Below, one piece after another: positions 35,935-44,797 of a stretch of DNA of 64,000 nt (the stretch's first letter is position 1; the number at the start of each line of letters is the position of its first letter). The position numbers and the translations under genes are program-made. The notes under the pieces are model-generated. The model did not search any database, was not told where the DNA came from, and saw nothing but the letters and a program-made list of their open reading frames with translations. This stretch comes from Lunularia cruciata (taxonomy: Eukaryota > Streptophyta > Marchantiopsida > Lunulariales > Lunulariaceae): contig OX419762.1 of NCBI GenBank assembly GCA_948567375.1, forward strand, positions 13,522,001 through 13,586,000, in the 5' to 3' direction.

Positions 35935-36284
35935 CTTAATTTATTATAATTTTTTCTGCTTGAGCTCCTTCTCCTTGTGGGACTCCATCTCTCCTTTCTT
36001 CAACCCATACCTATTCTCCTTGGAGCGGTTGTCCTCCTCAATCTTGGAAACAAATGTTCCATAGGAATTGGTCTACCAAAGTGTGGTGTTTTAGCCAAAT
36101 CCTACTATGTTATGATTACCTCTTCACCTCCTCAAGCAATCTTGCTACTCTTTGACAACATGCAATGGCTTCAAAAATAGCATGGAGATTTTGTACCATT
36201 ACCTCTTGGAAAACTTACTCTTTTAACCCTCATTTGAAATTGTTAAGAGCTTTTGCTAGACTCATATAGATTATCACCACATAT
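35935..36284 (-). pseudogene. Element 1 gag, C-terminal piece
   Basis: In reverse complement this aligns with about 25.48-25.757 kb of the full-length relative. The block near 35.98 kb (TGGGACTCCATCTCTCC) matches 25.70 kb, and the block near 36.23 kb (AACCCTCATTTGAAATTGTT) matches 25.50 kb. It ends at 36,284 where an inserted LTR starts, and gag resumes at 42,527. Confidence 0.8.
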
Positions 36285-36694
36285 TGTTATAAAACCATTA
36301 GCTAGACATATTATCTAGGGATGGAAATTGGCTTGCTAATATCTTGAGGGATATGAGATGTGATGGTTTAGATAAGATAGATGTGTCACCAAAAGAATAC
36401 TTCCACTAATAAGGCATATGTCAAAAACACCTTAAAAACTTTAGAGCTAATTTTGGAGGCCTAAACATATGAATAAGGTCTCCAAAAATGTTGGACTCTT
36501 CCTTCTAGAAAAAAAGATATTTTCTACTTCCCCATGTTTATCTCATCAAGAGCTTTCAACAATACCTCGCCCATGTTATTTTGAGCTTCCTAAAGGAAAA
36601 CTCTCCAAAGATTCCTTTTGGTCAAACTTGTTTGACCATCCAAATAGGACAAGGATAGACATGTCACCAATCCATGCAACTAATCTAAGGGTGG

Positions 36695-37120
36695 TGTAAA
36701 AGACCAAAACCAAGGAGAGAAATAGGAGAATGGAAACTCACATTGGGACACTTGAATGAGGGAAAACTCCGAATGCCTAGCATGAGCTTTAGCTTTGGTC
36801 TTTATAGGTAGCATACAAGGCCCTTGAGAAGCTTCTCAAGAAGCTTCCTCAAGCCTCTTTCTTAGAGTGCAAGCCAAGTTAACTAGGAAGCTTCTCAAGA
36901 AGCTTCCTTCTAGAAGTTGCCTACTTGGTGTGCAAGCTAAGCTAGTTGGAAGCTTCTAGAAGCTTCCTTCTAGAAGCTACTTACTTAAGGTGCAAGCTAA
37001 GCTAACCGGGAAGCTTCCCAAGAAGCTTCCTAGATACTTCCGGAATATTCAAGGCTAATTTGTCTTATGTGCTCCTTCATGAGCCTGACTGACTTCGTCG
37101 CTAAACTCCATATTGTTACA
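36695..37120 (-). repeat. Family-2 3' LTR with heat-shock-like array
   Basis: In plus orientation it runs TGTAAAAGACCAAAACC ... CATATTGTTACA. From U3 inward it holds TTCCGGAATATTC (37,038-37,050), three copies of a 20-mer pattern GAAGCTTCnCAAGAAGCTTC (37,010-37,029, 36,887-36,906, 36,828-36,847) and GAAGCTTCTAGAAGCTTC (36,949-36,966). A TATA-like CTATAAA on the minus strand at 36,801-36,807 follows. The order fits a promoter with upstream activator sites. Confidence 0.92.
36949..36966 (-). promoter_or_regulatory. Perfect four-unit heat-shock element motif
   Basis: GAAGCTTCTAGAAGCTTC has GAA, TTC, GAA, TTC at positions 1, 6, 11 and 16, an exact 5-bp phase. A further TTC-GAA pair follows at 36,968-36,975. 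Four correctly phased units exceed the usual three needed for heat-shock factor trimer binding. The motif is also a perfect palindrome and contains two HindIII sites. Confidence 0.65.
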
Positions 37121-37132
37121 TATTCCCCCGCC
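37121..37132 (-). promoter_or_regulatory. Polypurine tract of the complete family-2 element
   Basis: In reverse complement this is GGCGGGGGAATA abutting the 3' LTR at 37,120. The homologous tract of the split element is where the family-1 copy inserted. Confidence 0.7.
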
Positions 37133-38877
37133 GCTAGTTGGTGATGTCCTCGTTGCCAGTGAAGCTTTGAATTCCTGGATGGCCGTCGGTGCGTTGTGGA
37201 GGTAAGAAAGAGGTTCCCAAGTGGCATCTTGAAGAGGATACCCTTTCCAAAGGACCTTGTACTCCGTATGTTGGCGACGGCCTCGTTGAATGTGGCGATG
37301 CGCAAGGATACGATCAACTTCGTACTCCTCATGATCATTGATAGGGATAGGAAGAGGGGGAGGTTGGACTCAAGAGGAAAAGGAAGAGGGGTTAGGAACA
37401 AAGGGTTTCAACTTGGAAACATGAAAGATAGGATGGATACGCATGTGACAAGGCAAGGCAAGACAATAAGCAACATGAGAGACAATTTGGGTGATATCAA
37501 AGGGTCCTATCCAATTAGGGGCAAGTTTACAAACTTGGGTATCAAGTGGGAGAAGGAGGTTACTAGAGGATAGCATGACTTTATCACCGACTTCAAAGGT
37601 GAGATCTCGACGATGGTGGTCTGCATATTGTTTTTGGCGATTCTGAGCAACAAGGAGGTGAGACTTGGCTTGTTGGAGAGATTGGGATATAGTGGTCAAG
37701 AATGTGGAAGTATGAGGAACTTGAGATGGAGGGGGAGCAAGAAGAGAATCTGGAACAAGCGGATCTTGGCCAAAATTGAGAAAGAAAGGAGAGAATCCGG
37801 TGCTTGCCTGTTTGGAATTGTTGTAGGCAAATTTGGCAGCGACAAGACATTCATCCCAATTGGTATGGTGGAAATTGACAAAGGGATGCAACATATCCTC
37901 CAATGTATGTTTTGCACGTTCAGTTTGTCCATCAGTTTGAGGATGATAGGCCGTGGACAAAGCAAGCTTGGTGCCGAGTATCTGAAAGAGTGCTTGCCAA
38001 AACTTCCCGGTAAAGCGAGGATCACGGTCCGAGATGAGTACGCGTGGCATTCCATGATGCTTGAAGACATTGTCGAAGTAGATTTGCGCTAAGGTTGGAG
38101 CATCCACGGTATCACAAGTGGGTGCCAAGTGGATTTGCTTACTAAGCTTATCCACAAACACCACGATGGCGGTGTGTCCTTGTTTTGTCTTTGGCAAGGA
38201 TGTAATGAGATCCAAGCTCACATGCTCCCAACGAGCTGATGGAACGGCAAGCGGTTGAAGGAGTACACTCGGCTTCTGGTTGCTGGCCTTGTTACGTTGG
38301 CAGCTCTCACACGATTGGAAAAATTCTCGAACATCCCGTGTCATGTTGGGCCACCACCATTGACGTGGAGGGTACCCAAGGTCTTATCCACACCCATGTG
38401 ACCAGCAATGGGTAAATCATGGGCTTCTTGAAGGCGTACAAGTCGAAGATCACCTTTGGCTGGAATATAGATCCGGTCCCCATGGAATAGAAGATCTTCC
38501 TTGAAGGAGAAGGTGTTGTACTCCTTGTCACCTGTTATTAGCCGACCATGTACCATTTGGGAGAAGGGATCTTGCTGTAGAGCTAACCGAAACTCGTTAT
38601 GAATCTTGGGATCAATTGACACCATCGTAATTGCTGCCGTGATGAGAGGAAGAGACTTCAAATCAGGTCGTCGTGATAGAGCATCAGGGATGACATGGAA
38701 TTGACCTGGTTTGTACTCAAGTTTGATATCGAACAATTGGAGTTGCTCTTCCCATCGATGATGTCGACTCTTCATGTGCTCTAGGTGTAAGGTCTGCAAC
38801 AATGGCTTGTGATCAGTTCGCATGATCACTTGTTTCCCCAAGAGATAATGTCTCCATACCTTGGTGGCATATACCAT
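37133..38877 (-). pseudogene. Family-2 RNase H end, integrase and chromodomain
   Basis: The frame 38,877-38,341 carries the RNase H end (T-D-H-K-P-L) and the start of the integrase finger (H-M-G-V-D-K-T-L-G). A shift near 38,370 moves to the frame 38,344-37,370, which contains S-C-E-S-C-Q-R-N-K, the catalytic core through Q-T-D-G-Q-T-E-R-A, and the G-D-K-V block. A TGA at 37,370 then precedes a chromodomain in the same frame (H-E-E-Y-E-V-D near 37.34 kb; L-W-K-G-Y-P near 37.25 kb). Integrase inserts the DNA copy; in chromoviruses the chromodomain is thought to guide it to heterochromatin. Confidence 0.9.
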
Positions 38878-38895
38878 TGCAAGTTGTTCCCGATC

Positions 38896-40043
38896 TCAAG
38901 CAAAGTAATTTCTTTCAGCTGTATTTAGTCGGTGAGACACAAAGGCAATAGGATGTAGTCCATCTGGAAATTCTTGTTGCAACACACCTCCAATTGCAAA
39001 GTTAGAAGCATCAAAATCAACCACACAAGGTAGTTGAGGATCATATGGTTGAAGAATGGGTCTTGAAGACACCATATGCTTTAACTTCTGGAATGCTTCT
39101 TCATGTTTGGTGGTCCACTGGAAGCTCGAGTTCTTTCCCAAGAGGTCAGTCAATGGTGCAGCCACGTGAGCATAATAGTGGATGAACCGTTGGTAAAAAC
39201 TGGCCAATCCATTGAATGCTTGTACTTCTGTAGCATCCTTTGGGGTAGGCCAATTAGTAATGGCCTTGATCTTCTCTTCTTCCATCTTGATCCCCTCTGA
39301 TGAGATCTTATGACCCAAGAAGGTAACCTCCTTCTGCCAAAAAGCACACTTTGACTTCTTGTAGTAGAATTTCCACTGTCGTAGTCATCTTAGGACTTCT
39401 CGCACATGATTCATGTGTTCTGCCTCTGTCCTACTATAGATTAAGATATCATCTAAGAACACCACCACGGACCGATCCAATAGTCCCTCCAACACCCGAT
39501 GCATCTGATACATCAAGACTGCTGGAGCATTAGTGAGTCCAAAAGGTAGAACTCTCCACTCAAAATGTCCATACCTTGTGCAAAAAGCAGTCTTTTGCAC
39601 ATCCTCGCCTTCAATAGGAATTTGCCAATAGCCGCTACAAAGATCCAACTTGGAAAAGTAGCGTGCTCCACTTAGTTGATCAAGCAGGTCATTGATCCGA
39701 GGCAAGGGATATGCATTCTTCACGGTTTGCTTATTGAGCCCACGGTAATCAATACAGAAACGAAGTCCTCCATCCTTCTTTGGAACAAATAGTACCGGTG
39801 CTCCCCAAGGAGAGGTACTATGTCATATAAATCCTTCTCCAACAACTTTGTAAGTGTTGTTTGCAACTCCTCCAACTCCTTTGGTGAGAGCCAATAGATT
39901 GGTCTACTCACAGGAGTACTCCTTGGCAATAACTCGATCTTGAAAGGCATACCTTGATTGGAGGGTAATCCCTTTGGCAGATCATCCAGAAACACATCTG
40001 CAAACTCCTGAACTATCTGATCAACCATTGTTTGATGCGGCAC
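38896..40043 (-). pseudogene. Family-2 reverse transcriptase and RNase H
   Basis: Starting at 40,043, the frame reads F-L-D-D-L-P-K-G-L-P then S-P-K-E-L-E-E-L. A shift near 39.83 kb moves to the frame 39,723-39,385 with [15 protein letters not shown] and the F-L-D-D active site near 39.45 kb. The connection segment G-H-K-I-S-S-E-G and the RNase H start (A-S-N-F-A-I-G-G-V-L-Q near 38.99 kb) lie in 39,318-38,896. A stop lies near 39,385. The active site is intact, so loss of function comes from the frameshift and stops. Confidence 0.9.
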
Positions 40044-40118
40044 TTGGCCCTCCTCAGATTTCTCTTGTGCAATCGGCTTGATCTACACCGTGAATATAGA
40101 CTTATCTTCCTCCAAAGC

Positions 40119-40718
40119 TTACTCTATGGCTGCTTCATTAACAAACTTCCTTTCTAGGGACTCATCTCTCTTCCAAGCTTGCTCCATGGTTGCCTTCCTG
40201 GCAAACTTCCCATCTTGGGACTCATCTCCCTTCCAAATTTGCTCTATGGCTACCTTCTTGACAAACTTCCCATCTTGGGACTGACTATTCTTAGGTGTCT
40301 TACTCAGAGGTGCCAGACAACCTAATCGGAAATTCCTCCCTTGGTGTTGTACTTGAATTTGGTGTCGGGTCCAATCAAATTGAACCTTATGACATTCAAG
40401 CCAAGGTAGACCTAGAATGATATCATAGTGTAGAGGTGCCACTACAAACCTCATACACTCCAAATACTCCTTCCCAATCTTGAAGGTAACAAGATGCAAG
40501 GTGCGGAATGCAGAACCCTTTCTACCATTTGCCATCATCAAACTACTTCCAATCACTGGCTTGATAGGAATATCCAATTCCTTTGCTACTTGCATAGACA
40601 TGCAATTCTCTGAACTTCCAAAATCAACCAAAATTCTACAACCCCAATTAGATATCATACCTTGCAAGTGAAGCAAACTTGCATAGGTCAAGCTTTCAAT
40701 CCCATTGGAACTAATCAA
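40119..40718 (-). pseudogene. Family-2 protease and linker to RT
   Basis: The 199-codon frame starts after the gag end and contains I-L-V-D-F-G-S-S-E-N near 40.63 kb. This is the aspartic protease site, where D-(S/T)-G is expected; the middle residue is Phe. A second conserved block (D-I-I-L-G-L-P-W-L near 40.40 kb) is intact. The C-terminal 70 residues carry three imperfect repeats with the D-G-K-F-(V/A)-x-K-A pattern (40.30-40.15 kb), unusual for this linker. Confidence 0.85.
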
Positions 40719-40744
40719 GCTCCCAGTAGGCGGCTCAAAATCTC

Positions 40745-41665
40745 CTATTGGGATTCCTCGTTTCCCGGATCATTCCGCTCCACAACCTCCACTTGGGCAA
40801 CTTGTAGAGGTCGTCCATTCTTGAGTGGACATTCAGCAATGCAATGCCCCAATTGGCAACAATAAAAACAACCTCCATTTTGTTGTAATCTTTCTCTATC
40901 TGCTGTGCCAAGTGGTCTTCGTTGAATAGCATCAATCTCCATTGGTACCAGTTCTTCCACTCATGGTACTGGTAGGTTTTATGTAGGTCGAGGTCGAGAC
41001 CAAGTTATCACAACTGAGGAATCAAAACGCTCAGCCAATTGCATGGCTTCTTCTATGTTTTGTGGCTCTCGCATGGTCACCTCCAATCTGGTTTGTGACT
41101 TCAATCCTCGCACAAATTGATACAGAACTTCACCTTCTTGGATATCTGGAATTTGCATGATGATATTCTGAAATTGTGTAATATAGCTTCTCACTAAGCC
41201 AATCTGCCTCAACTCCGCCAATTTATCTCATGCAGCTCGGGTGGCATTTATAGTCTGAAATTGACCAAGTATTGCATCTTTGAATTCTGCCCATGTCAAA
41301 ATCGGTGTAACAATTTGTCGTTCAGCTCTTTCTACTCGGAATTGCCACCAAAGTTTTGCCATGCCATCCAATTGGCTAGAAGCCAAGAGAATTTGTTTCC
41401 GCTCGTCTTGAAGATTGGTGGCTTCAAAGTAACGTTCACAGTCAAACACAAAATTCTCCACTGTGCATGGAAGATTCTTGCCTTCAAACACCTTGGGTTT
41501 CGGAAATTGAATGCAATCTTCTCCATCTCAAATTGGCGCTATATCTATCTGTTCTCGTCGCTGTTGGTCTTGTTCATCTAACAATCGAGTAAGATGCTCA
41601 ATTTGTTGTTGCATTGCAAGGATAACATCCGGTATTGCCGCTATCGCTACTACTCTATTCCACTA
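40745..41665 (-). pseudogene. Family-2 gag with zinc knuckle
   Basis: The frame from about 41.66 kb begins with a glutamine-rich, coiled-coil-like stretch (A-M-Q-Q-Q-I-E-H-L), then F-E-G-K-N-L-P, E-N-F-V-F-D-C-E-R-Y-F and L-A-S-S-Q-L-D-G. A CX2CX4HX4C knuckle (C-F-Y-C ... H-C-I-A-E-C) lies near 40.87-40.83 kb. Stops interrupt at about 41,530, 41,228 and 40,979, but the frame is kept throughout. At about 300 residues it is of normal gag size. Confidence 0.88.
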
Positions 41666-41900
41666 CTCTCAATTTATCTAGTTGATTAACACATAGATAC
41701 AACACGTCCACCGTTCTCCATAAGTTACAATTGGAAGTATCAAGGGTTCCTCTGACATGGTGATCATATGTAGAAAATCCTGCCCAAAGTGTGAGGTGAT
41801 GAATTGTGTGAAATGATGCTTTGGTAATATTTGGACATGAAAGTCCCAATGGTTTGGCAGAAGTGGATTTGGTGGTCCATAAATTCCATCTATCCTATTC

Positions 41901-41914
41901 CTGCTCTAATACCA
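41901..41914 (-). promoter_or_regulatory. Primer binding site, family-2 complete element
   Basis: On the minus strand TGGTATTAGAGCAG lies one base inside the 5' LTR. It differs from the initiator-Met tRNA complement TGGTATCAGAGC by one C-to-T change. Confidence 0.85.
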
Positions 41915-42019
41915 ATGTAAAAGACCAAAACCAAGGAGAGAAATAGGAGAATGGAAACTCACATTGGGACACTTGAATGAGGGAAAACTCCGAATGCCTA
42001 GCATGAGCTTTGTCTTTGG

Positions 42020-42027
42020 TATTTATA
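42020..42027 (-). promoter_or_regulatory. TATA box in family-2 5' LTR
   Basis: TATAAATA on the minus strand lies about 300 bases into the LTR and about 105 bases before its end, with the GAA/TTC array upstream. The position is right for U3-to-R initiation. Confidence 0.65.
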
Positions 42028-42156
42028 AGTAGCATACAAGGCCCTTGAGAAGCTTCTCAAGAAGCTTTCTTAGAGTGCAAGCCAAGTTAACTAGAAAGCT
42101 TCTCAAGAAGCTTCCTTCTAGAAGCCGCCTACTTGGCGTGCAAGCTAAGCTAGTTG

Positions 42157-42174
42157 GAAGCTTCTAGAAGCTTC
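42157..42174 (-). promoter_or_regulatory. Perfect four-unit heat-shock element motif, 5' LTR
   Basis: GAAGCTTCTAGAAGCTTC is identical to the motif in the 3' LTR (36,949-36,966), with the same neighbouring TTCTAGAA pair. It lies about 130 bases upstream of the TATA box. Confidence 0.65.
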
Positions 42175-42526
42175 CTTCTAGAAGCTACTTACTTAAGGTG
42201 CAAGCTAAGCTAACCGGGAAGCTTCCCAAGAAGCTTCCTAGATACTTCCGGAATATTCAAGGCTAATTTGTCTTATGTGCTACTTCATGAGCCTGACTGA
42301 CTTCGTCGCTAAACTCCATATTGTTATAGGTGGAGCTCATTGACATATCACCAATCCATATATTTAATCCAATGGTGTAACTCCCTTTGAGTGGATCCTC
42401 TTTACTATATAATAAAGACAAAGTGCTCCTTTGGAGCATCAAAGTATTGAAAGATGAAGCCTTGTGTTTCTCTTGTGTTTGATCTTGTGTTTCTTTTGTG
42501 GTTTCTTCAGTCCTCAAAATATTACA

Positions 42527-43058
42527 ACCATTTTTTTGCTTCAACTCCATACTCGAGTCTAGCCATTTTCACACAATCTATGGATCGGAAATTCTTCAAT
42601 AGTCCTTCTTGGATTGTTGTCCAAGTGATCTCTCTTGCTTCCACCAACACTGATCATTCTCAAGCATCATACTATTTGAGTGCTTTATTGATCAGGTACT
42701 TATATGCAAACATGCCTATAGAATGATTAGTCATCTCGGTTACAAATAATCAAAAGTATTGATTCATTCTTGAGATCCAATTTTCCACTATTCTCATGGA
42801 ACATTATCCTTTGTAAAGCTTGATATTGCATGTCTTCTTCATTTTCAATAACAATGTGGTTTCATTATTGATCAAGATCAATATCATCAACATGAGTGAC
42901 TCTTTAAGTACATTGGCTATTGTTATTGGGTTTTGGAATGATTCTCCTTCTTGCATTATATGATTATTCTTGAAGGTACATAGTTGACTTTATAATGCTT
43001 TTATTGCCATCTTGATCTCTTAAAACTTGTTCAACATCCCTTATATTCCTTGCATTAG
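42527..43058 (-). pseudogene. Element 1 gag, central piece
   Basis: In reverse complement it aligns with about 24.9-25.42 kb of the full-length family-1 element. Examples are the TTCTCAAGCATCATAC block near 42.66 kb and the ACATCCCTTATATTCCTTGCA block near 43.04 kb. It covers the capsid-like part. It is cut at 43,058 by a solo family-2 LTR. Confidence 0.8.
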
Positions 43059-43553
43059 TGTAACAATATGGAGGTTAGCAATGAGTTAGTTTAGACTAAC
43101 AAAGTAGCAAGTAGACCAAATTATCCAAGAATATAAAATTATTCTAGAAACATCTAGAAAATTATTTGATATCTTCTAAATAGTGGATGATATACATGCC
43201 AAGTGGTGGCTTCTAGGAGGAAGCTTCCTAGGTAGCTTAGCTTGCATGCCAAGTAGATGGCTTCTAGAAGAAAATTTTTTGGGAAATTTCCCAACTAGCT
43301 TAGCTTGCATGCCAAGTGTGTGCCTTCTAGAAGGAAGCTTCTTGGGAAGCTTCCTAGTTAGCTTGGTTTGCACTCTAAGAATACAACTTTTAGGAAGCTT
43401 CTTGAGAAGTTTCTCAAGAGCCTTGTATATTTCCTCATAAATACCAAAGTGTAAGTTCATGTGAGGCATTTGCTGTTTCCTTCATTCAAGAGTCCTAATA
43501 TGATCTTTCACTCCAATCTTCTATTTTCCTATTTCTCTACTCAGTCTTTTACA
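43059..43553 (+). mobile_element. Solo family-2 LTR (long form, 495 bp)
   Basis: It starts TGTAACAATATGGAGG and ends CAGTCTTTTACA, in the opposite orientation to the other intact family-2 LTRs to its left. Element 1 gag continues on both sides. Flanks ATTAG and ATCGG differ at two adjacent bases, both explicable as C-to-T changes on opposite strands of a CG. It has four GCATGCCAAGT/GAAGCTTC modules, the most of any copy here. Confidence 0.8.
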
Positions 43554-44172
43554 ATCGGACGCTACACTATGACTCCATGATTCATAAACATCATAAACGC
43601 TTAATCAATACTTCCTACTTCAATAAAGAGTTAATATGATCACTCAAGAGGGAGCATGTATGATTGGAATTACCATTGGAACCTTAGAGACTGTCATTTG
43701 TTCATAATATTCCTCACCAAAATTATGGACTACCAAATCCCTAAACATCACCTTTGGTCTAATTATATAAAGAATTTATACTTGAGTGTTGAAAGGGAGA
43801 GGATTTGGTTTATTTTAACCATAACAAAATGTAAATTTTCAGATCCCACTCTTTGTCATATATCACTATAGGTAGAATCACAAGGTTTGGCAAATTCATT
43901 ACTATGTTTATGACCTTCGCTCCAAAATGGTAAACAAGATATACTCTCATTTGCTCACAATAGATGCTCATAAGCTTGATGTGGAACAAATTCAAAAAAT
44001 AAAAGTGAGGTGTAGGAATTTTCCATTTAGGAGCATCCATCTCATCCTCTCTCTCAAACACCCTAATCTGTTGATTGCACTACTTTTTCTCTCGCTTGAA
44101 ATTAATCAAGAACCAATGTTTCTCCAAGAGAGTGATCCACTCACTTGAATTAAAACACCTACTCCGATACAA
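43554..44172 (-). pseudogene. Element 1 gag N-terminal extension, leader and primer site
   Basis: The block near 43.65-43.80 kb matches in reverse complement 24.65-24.80 kb of the full-length element, and the block near 43.83-43.97 kb matches 24.49-24.60 kb. Both lie in the roughly 150-residue region before the usual gag. The primer site (44,159-44,172, minus strand) has decayed to TTGTATCGGAG. Confidence 0.75.
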
Positions 44173-44792
44173 TAGTAATGCTCCAAGGACAAGAGAAACT
44201 CCAAGAGAAATACAAGATAAGAAACACAAGAAAAACACAACATTTCATTCTTCAATATTCCAATGCCCCAAAGAAGCACCTTGTCTTTATTATATAGCAA
44301 AGAGGATCCACTCATAGAGATCTACACCCTTGGATCAAATACATAGATAAGGGACATGTCAGCAAGCTTCACCCTTAGATTAACTATATGGATTGGTGAC
44401 ATGTCAATCTTTGGCTTATTTGGTTGGTCAAACAAGTTTGACCAAAGAGGATCTTTGGAGAATCTTCCTATGGGAAGCTTTGAACATCATGGGTAAGGTA
44501 CTCTTAGAAAGATCTTGAAAAGACAATCAAGGGGGCAAGATGGCAAGATGGAAATGCCTTTCTTCTTGGAGAGGGAAAAATATTCTATTTTTTGAGGCCT
44601 AATTCATCTATTTAGGCCTCTAAAATTGGCTCTAAAGTTTTTAAGGTGTTTTTGATCTATGTGTCATTAGTGAAAGTACTCTTTTGGTGATATCTCTCTT
44701 TGATCTAATTAGACCATCATATATAATATCCCTAAAGATATTACCTAACCAATTTCCATCTCTAAATGAGCTATCTAGCTAATGGTATTACA
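44173..44792 (-). repeat. Element 1 5' LTR
   Basis: On the minus strand it starts TGTAATACCATTAGCTAGAT and ends near 44,173 in GGAGCATTACTA. It contains the inverted TATATAGCAAAGAGGATCC promoter block near 44.3 kb. It lacks the 156-bp duplication of the younger family-1 copy. Confidence 0.8.
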
Positions 44793-44797
44793 ATATC

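Larger units (their letters stand above)
36695..42328 (-). mobile_element. Complete family-2 gypsy chromovirus
   Basis: This 5,634-bp minus-strand element has LTRs at 36,695-37,120 and 41,916-42,328, a primer site, gag, pol and a polypurine tract, with identical GGTGG flanks at 36,690-36,694 and 42,329-42,333. It sits in a solo family-1 LTR. The LTRs are very similar apart from a 13-bp gap. The integrase frame is open for 324 codons, but stops and two pol frameshifts make it inactive. It is the best reference copy of this family here. Confidence 0.95.
41916..42328 (-). repeat. Family-2 5' LTR of the complete element
   Basis: Its end has decayed from TTGTTACA to TTGTTATA. It carries the four-unit heat-shock-like motif at 42,157-42,174, the three-unit motif TTCCGGAATATTC at 42,246-42,258, and on the minus strand TATAAATA at 42,020-42,027, a good plant TATA box. 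As the 5' LTR, this is the copy that would drive transcription leftwards. Confidence 0.92.
36285..42526 (+). mobile_element. Solo family-1 LTR inside Element 1 gag, itself split
   Basis: The two halves 36,285-36,694 and 42,334-42,526 join into one LTR of about 603 bp, starting TGTTATAAAACCATTAGC and ending AATATTACA. Element 1 gag resumes on both sides, so only a single LTR is inserted. I could not find a clean target duplication (CATAT left, ACCAT right). The split is caused by the family-2 element at 36,695-42,328. Confidence 0.75.
16075..44792 (-). mobile_element. Element 1: gypsy family-1 chromovirus, split by nested insertions
   Basis: The 3' LTR is 16,075-16,659 and the 5' LTR is 44,173-44,792, both inverted relative to the window. 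Flanking 5-mers are GTATC (16,070-16,074) and ATATC (44,793-44,797), a target duplication with one transition. Native internal pieces, in minus-strand order, are 44,172-43,554, 43,058-42,527, 36,284-35,935 and 18,752-16,660. They align with successive parts of the intact-length relative at 23,729-30,080. About 1.5 kb (gag end, protease, first part of RT) is absent at the 18,752/35,935 break. It is the oldest layer of this block. Confidence 0.8.

Noticed and set aside
37196..38092. Plus-strand frames of 125 and 159 codons
   Set aside because: They are the reverse-strand shadow of the family-2 integrase and chromodomain, which carries the real motifs.
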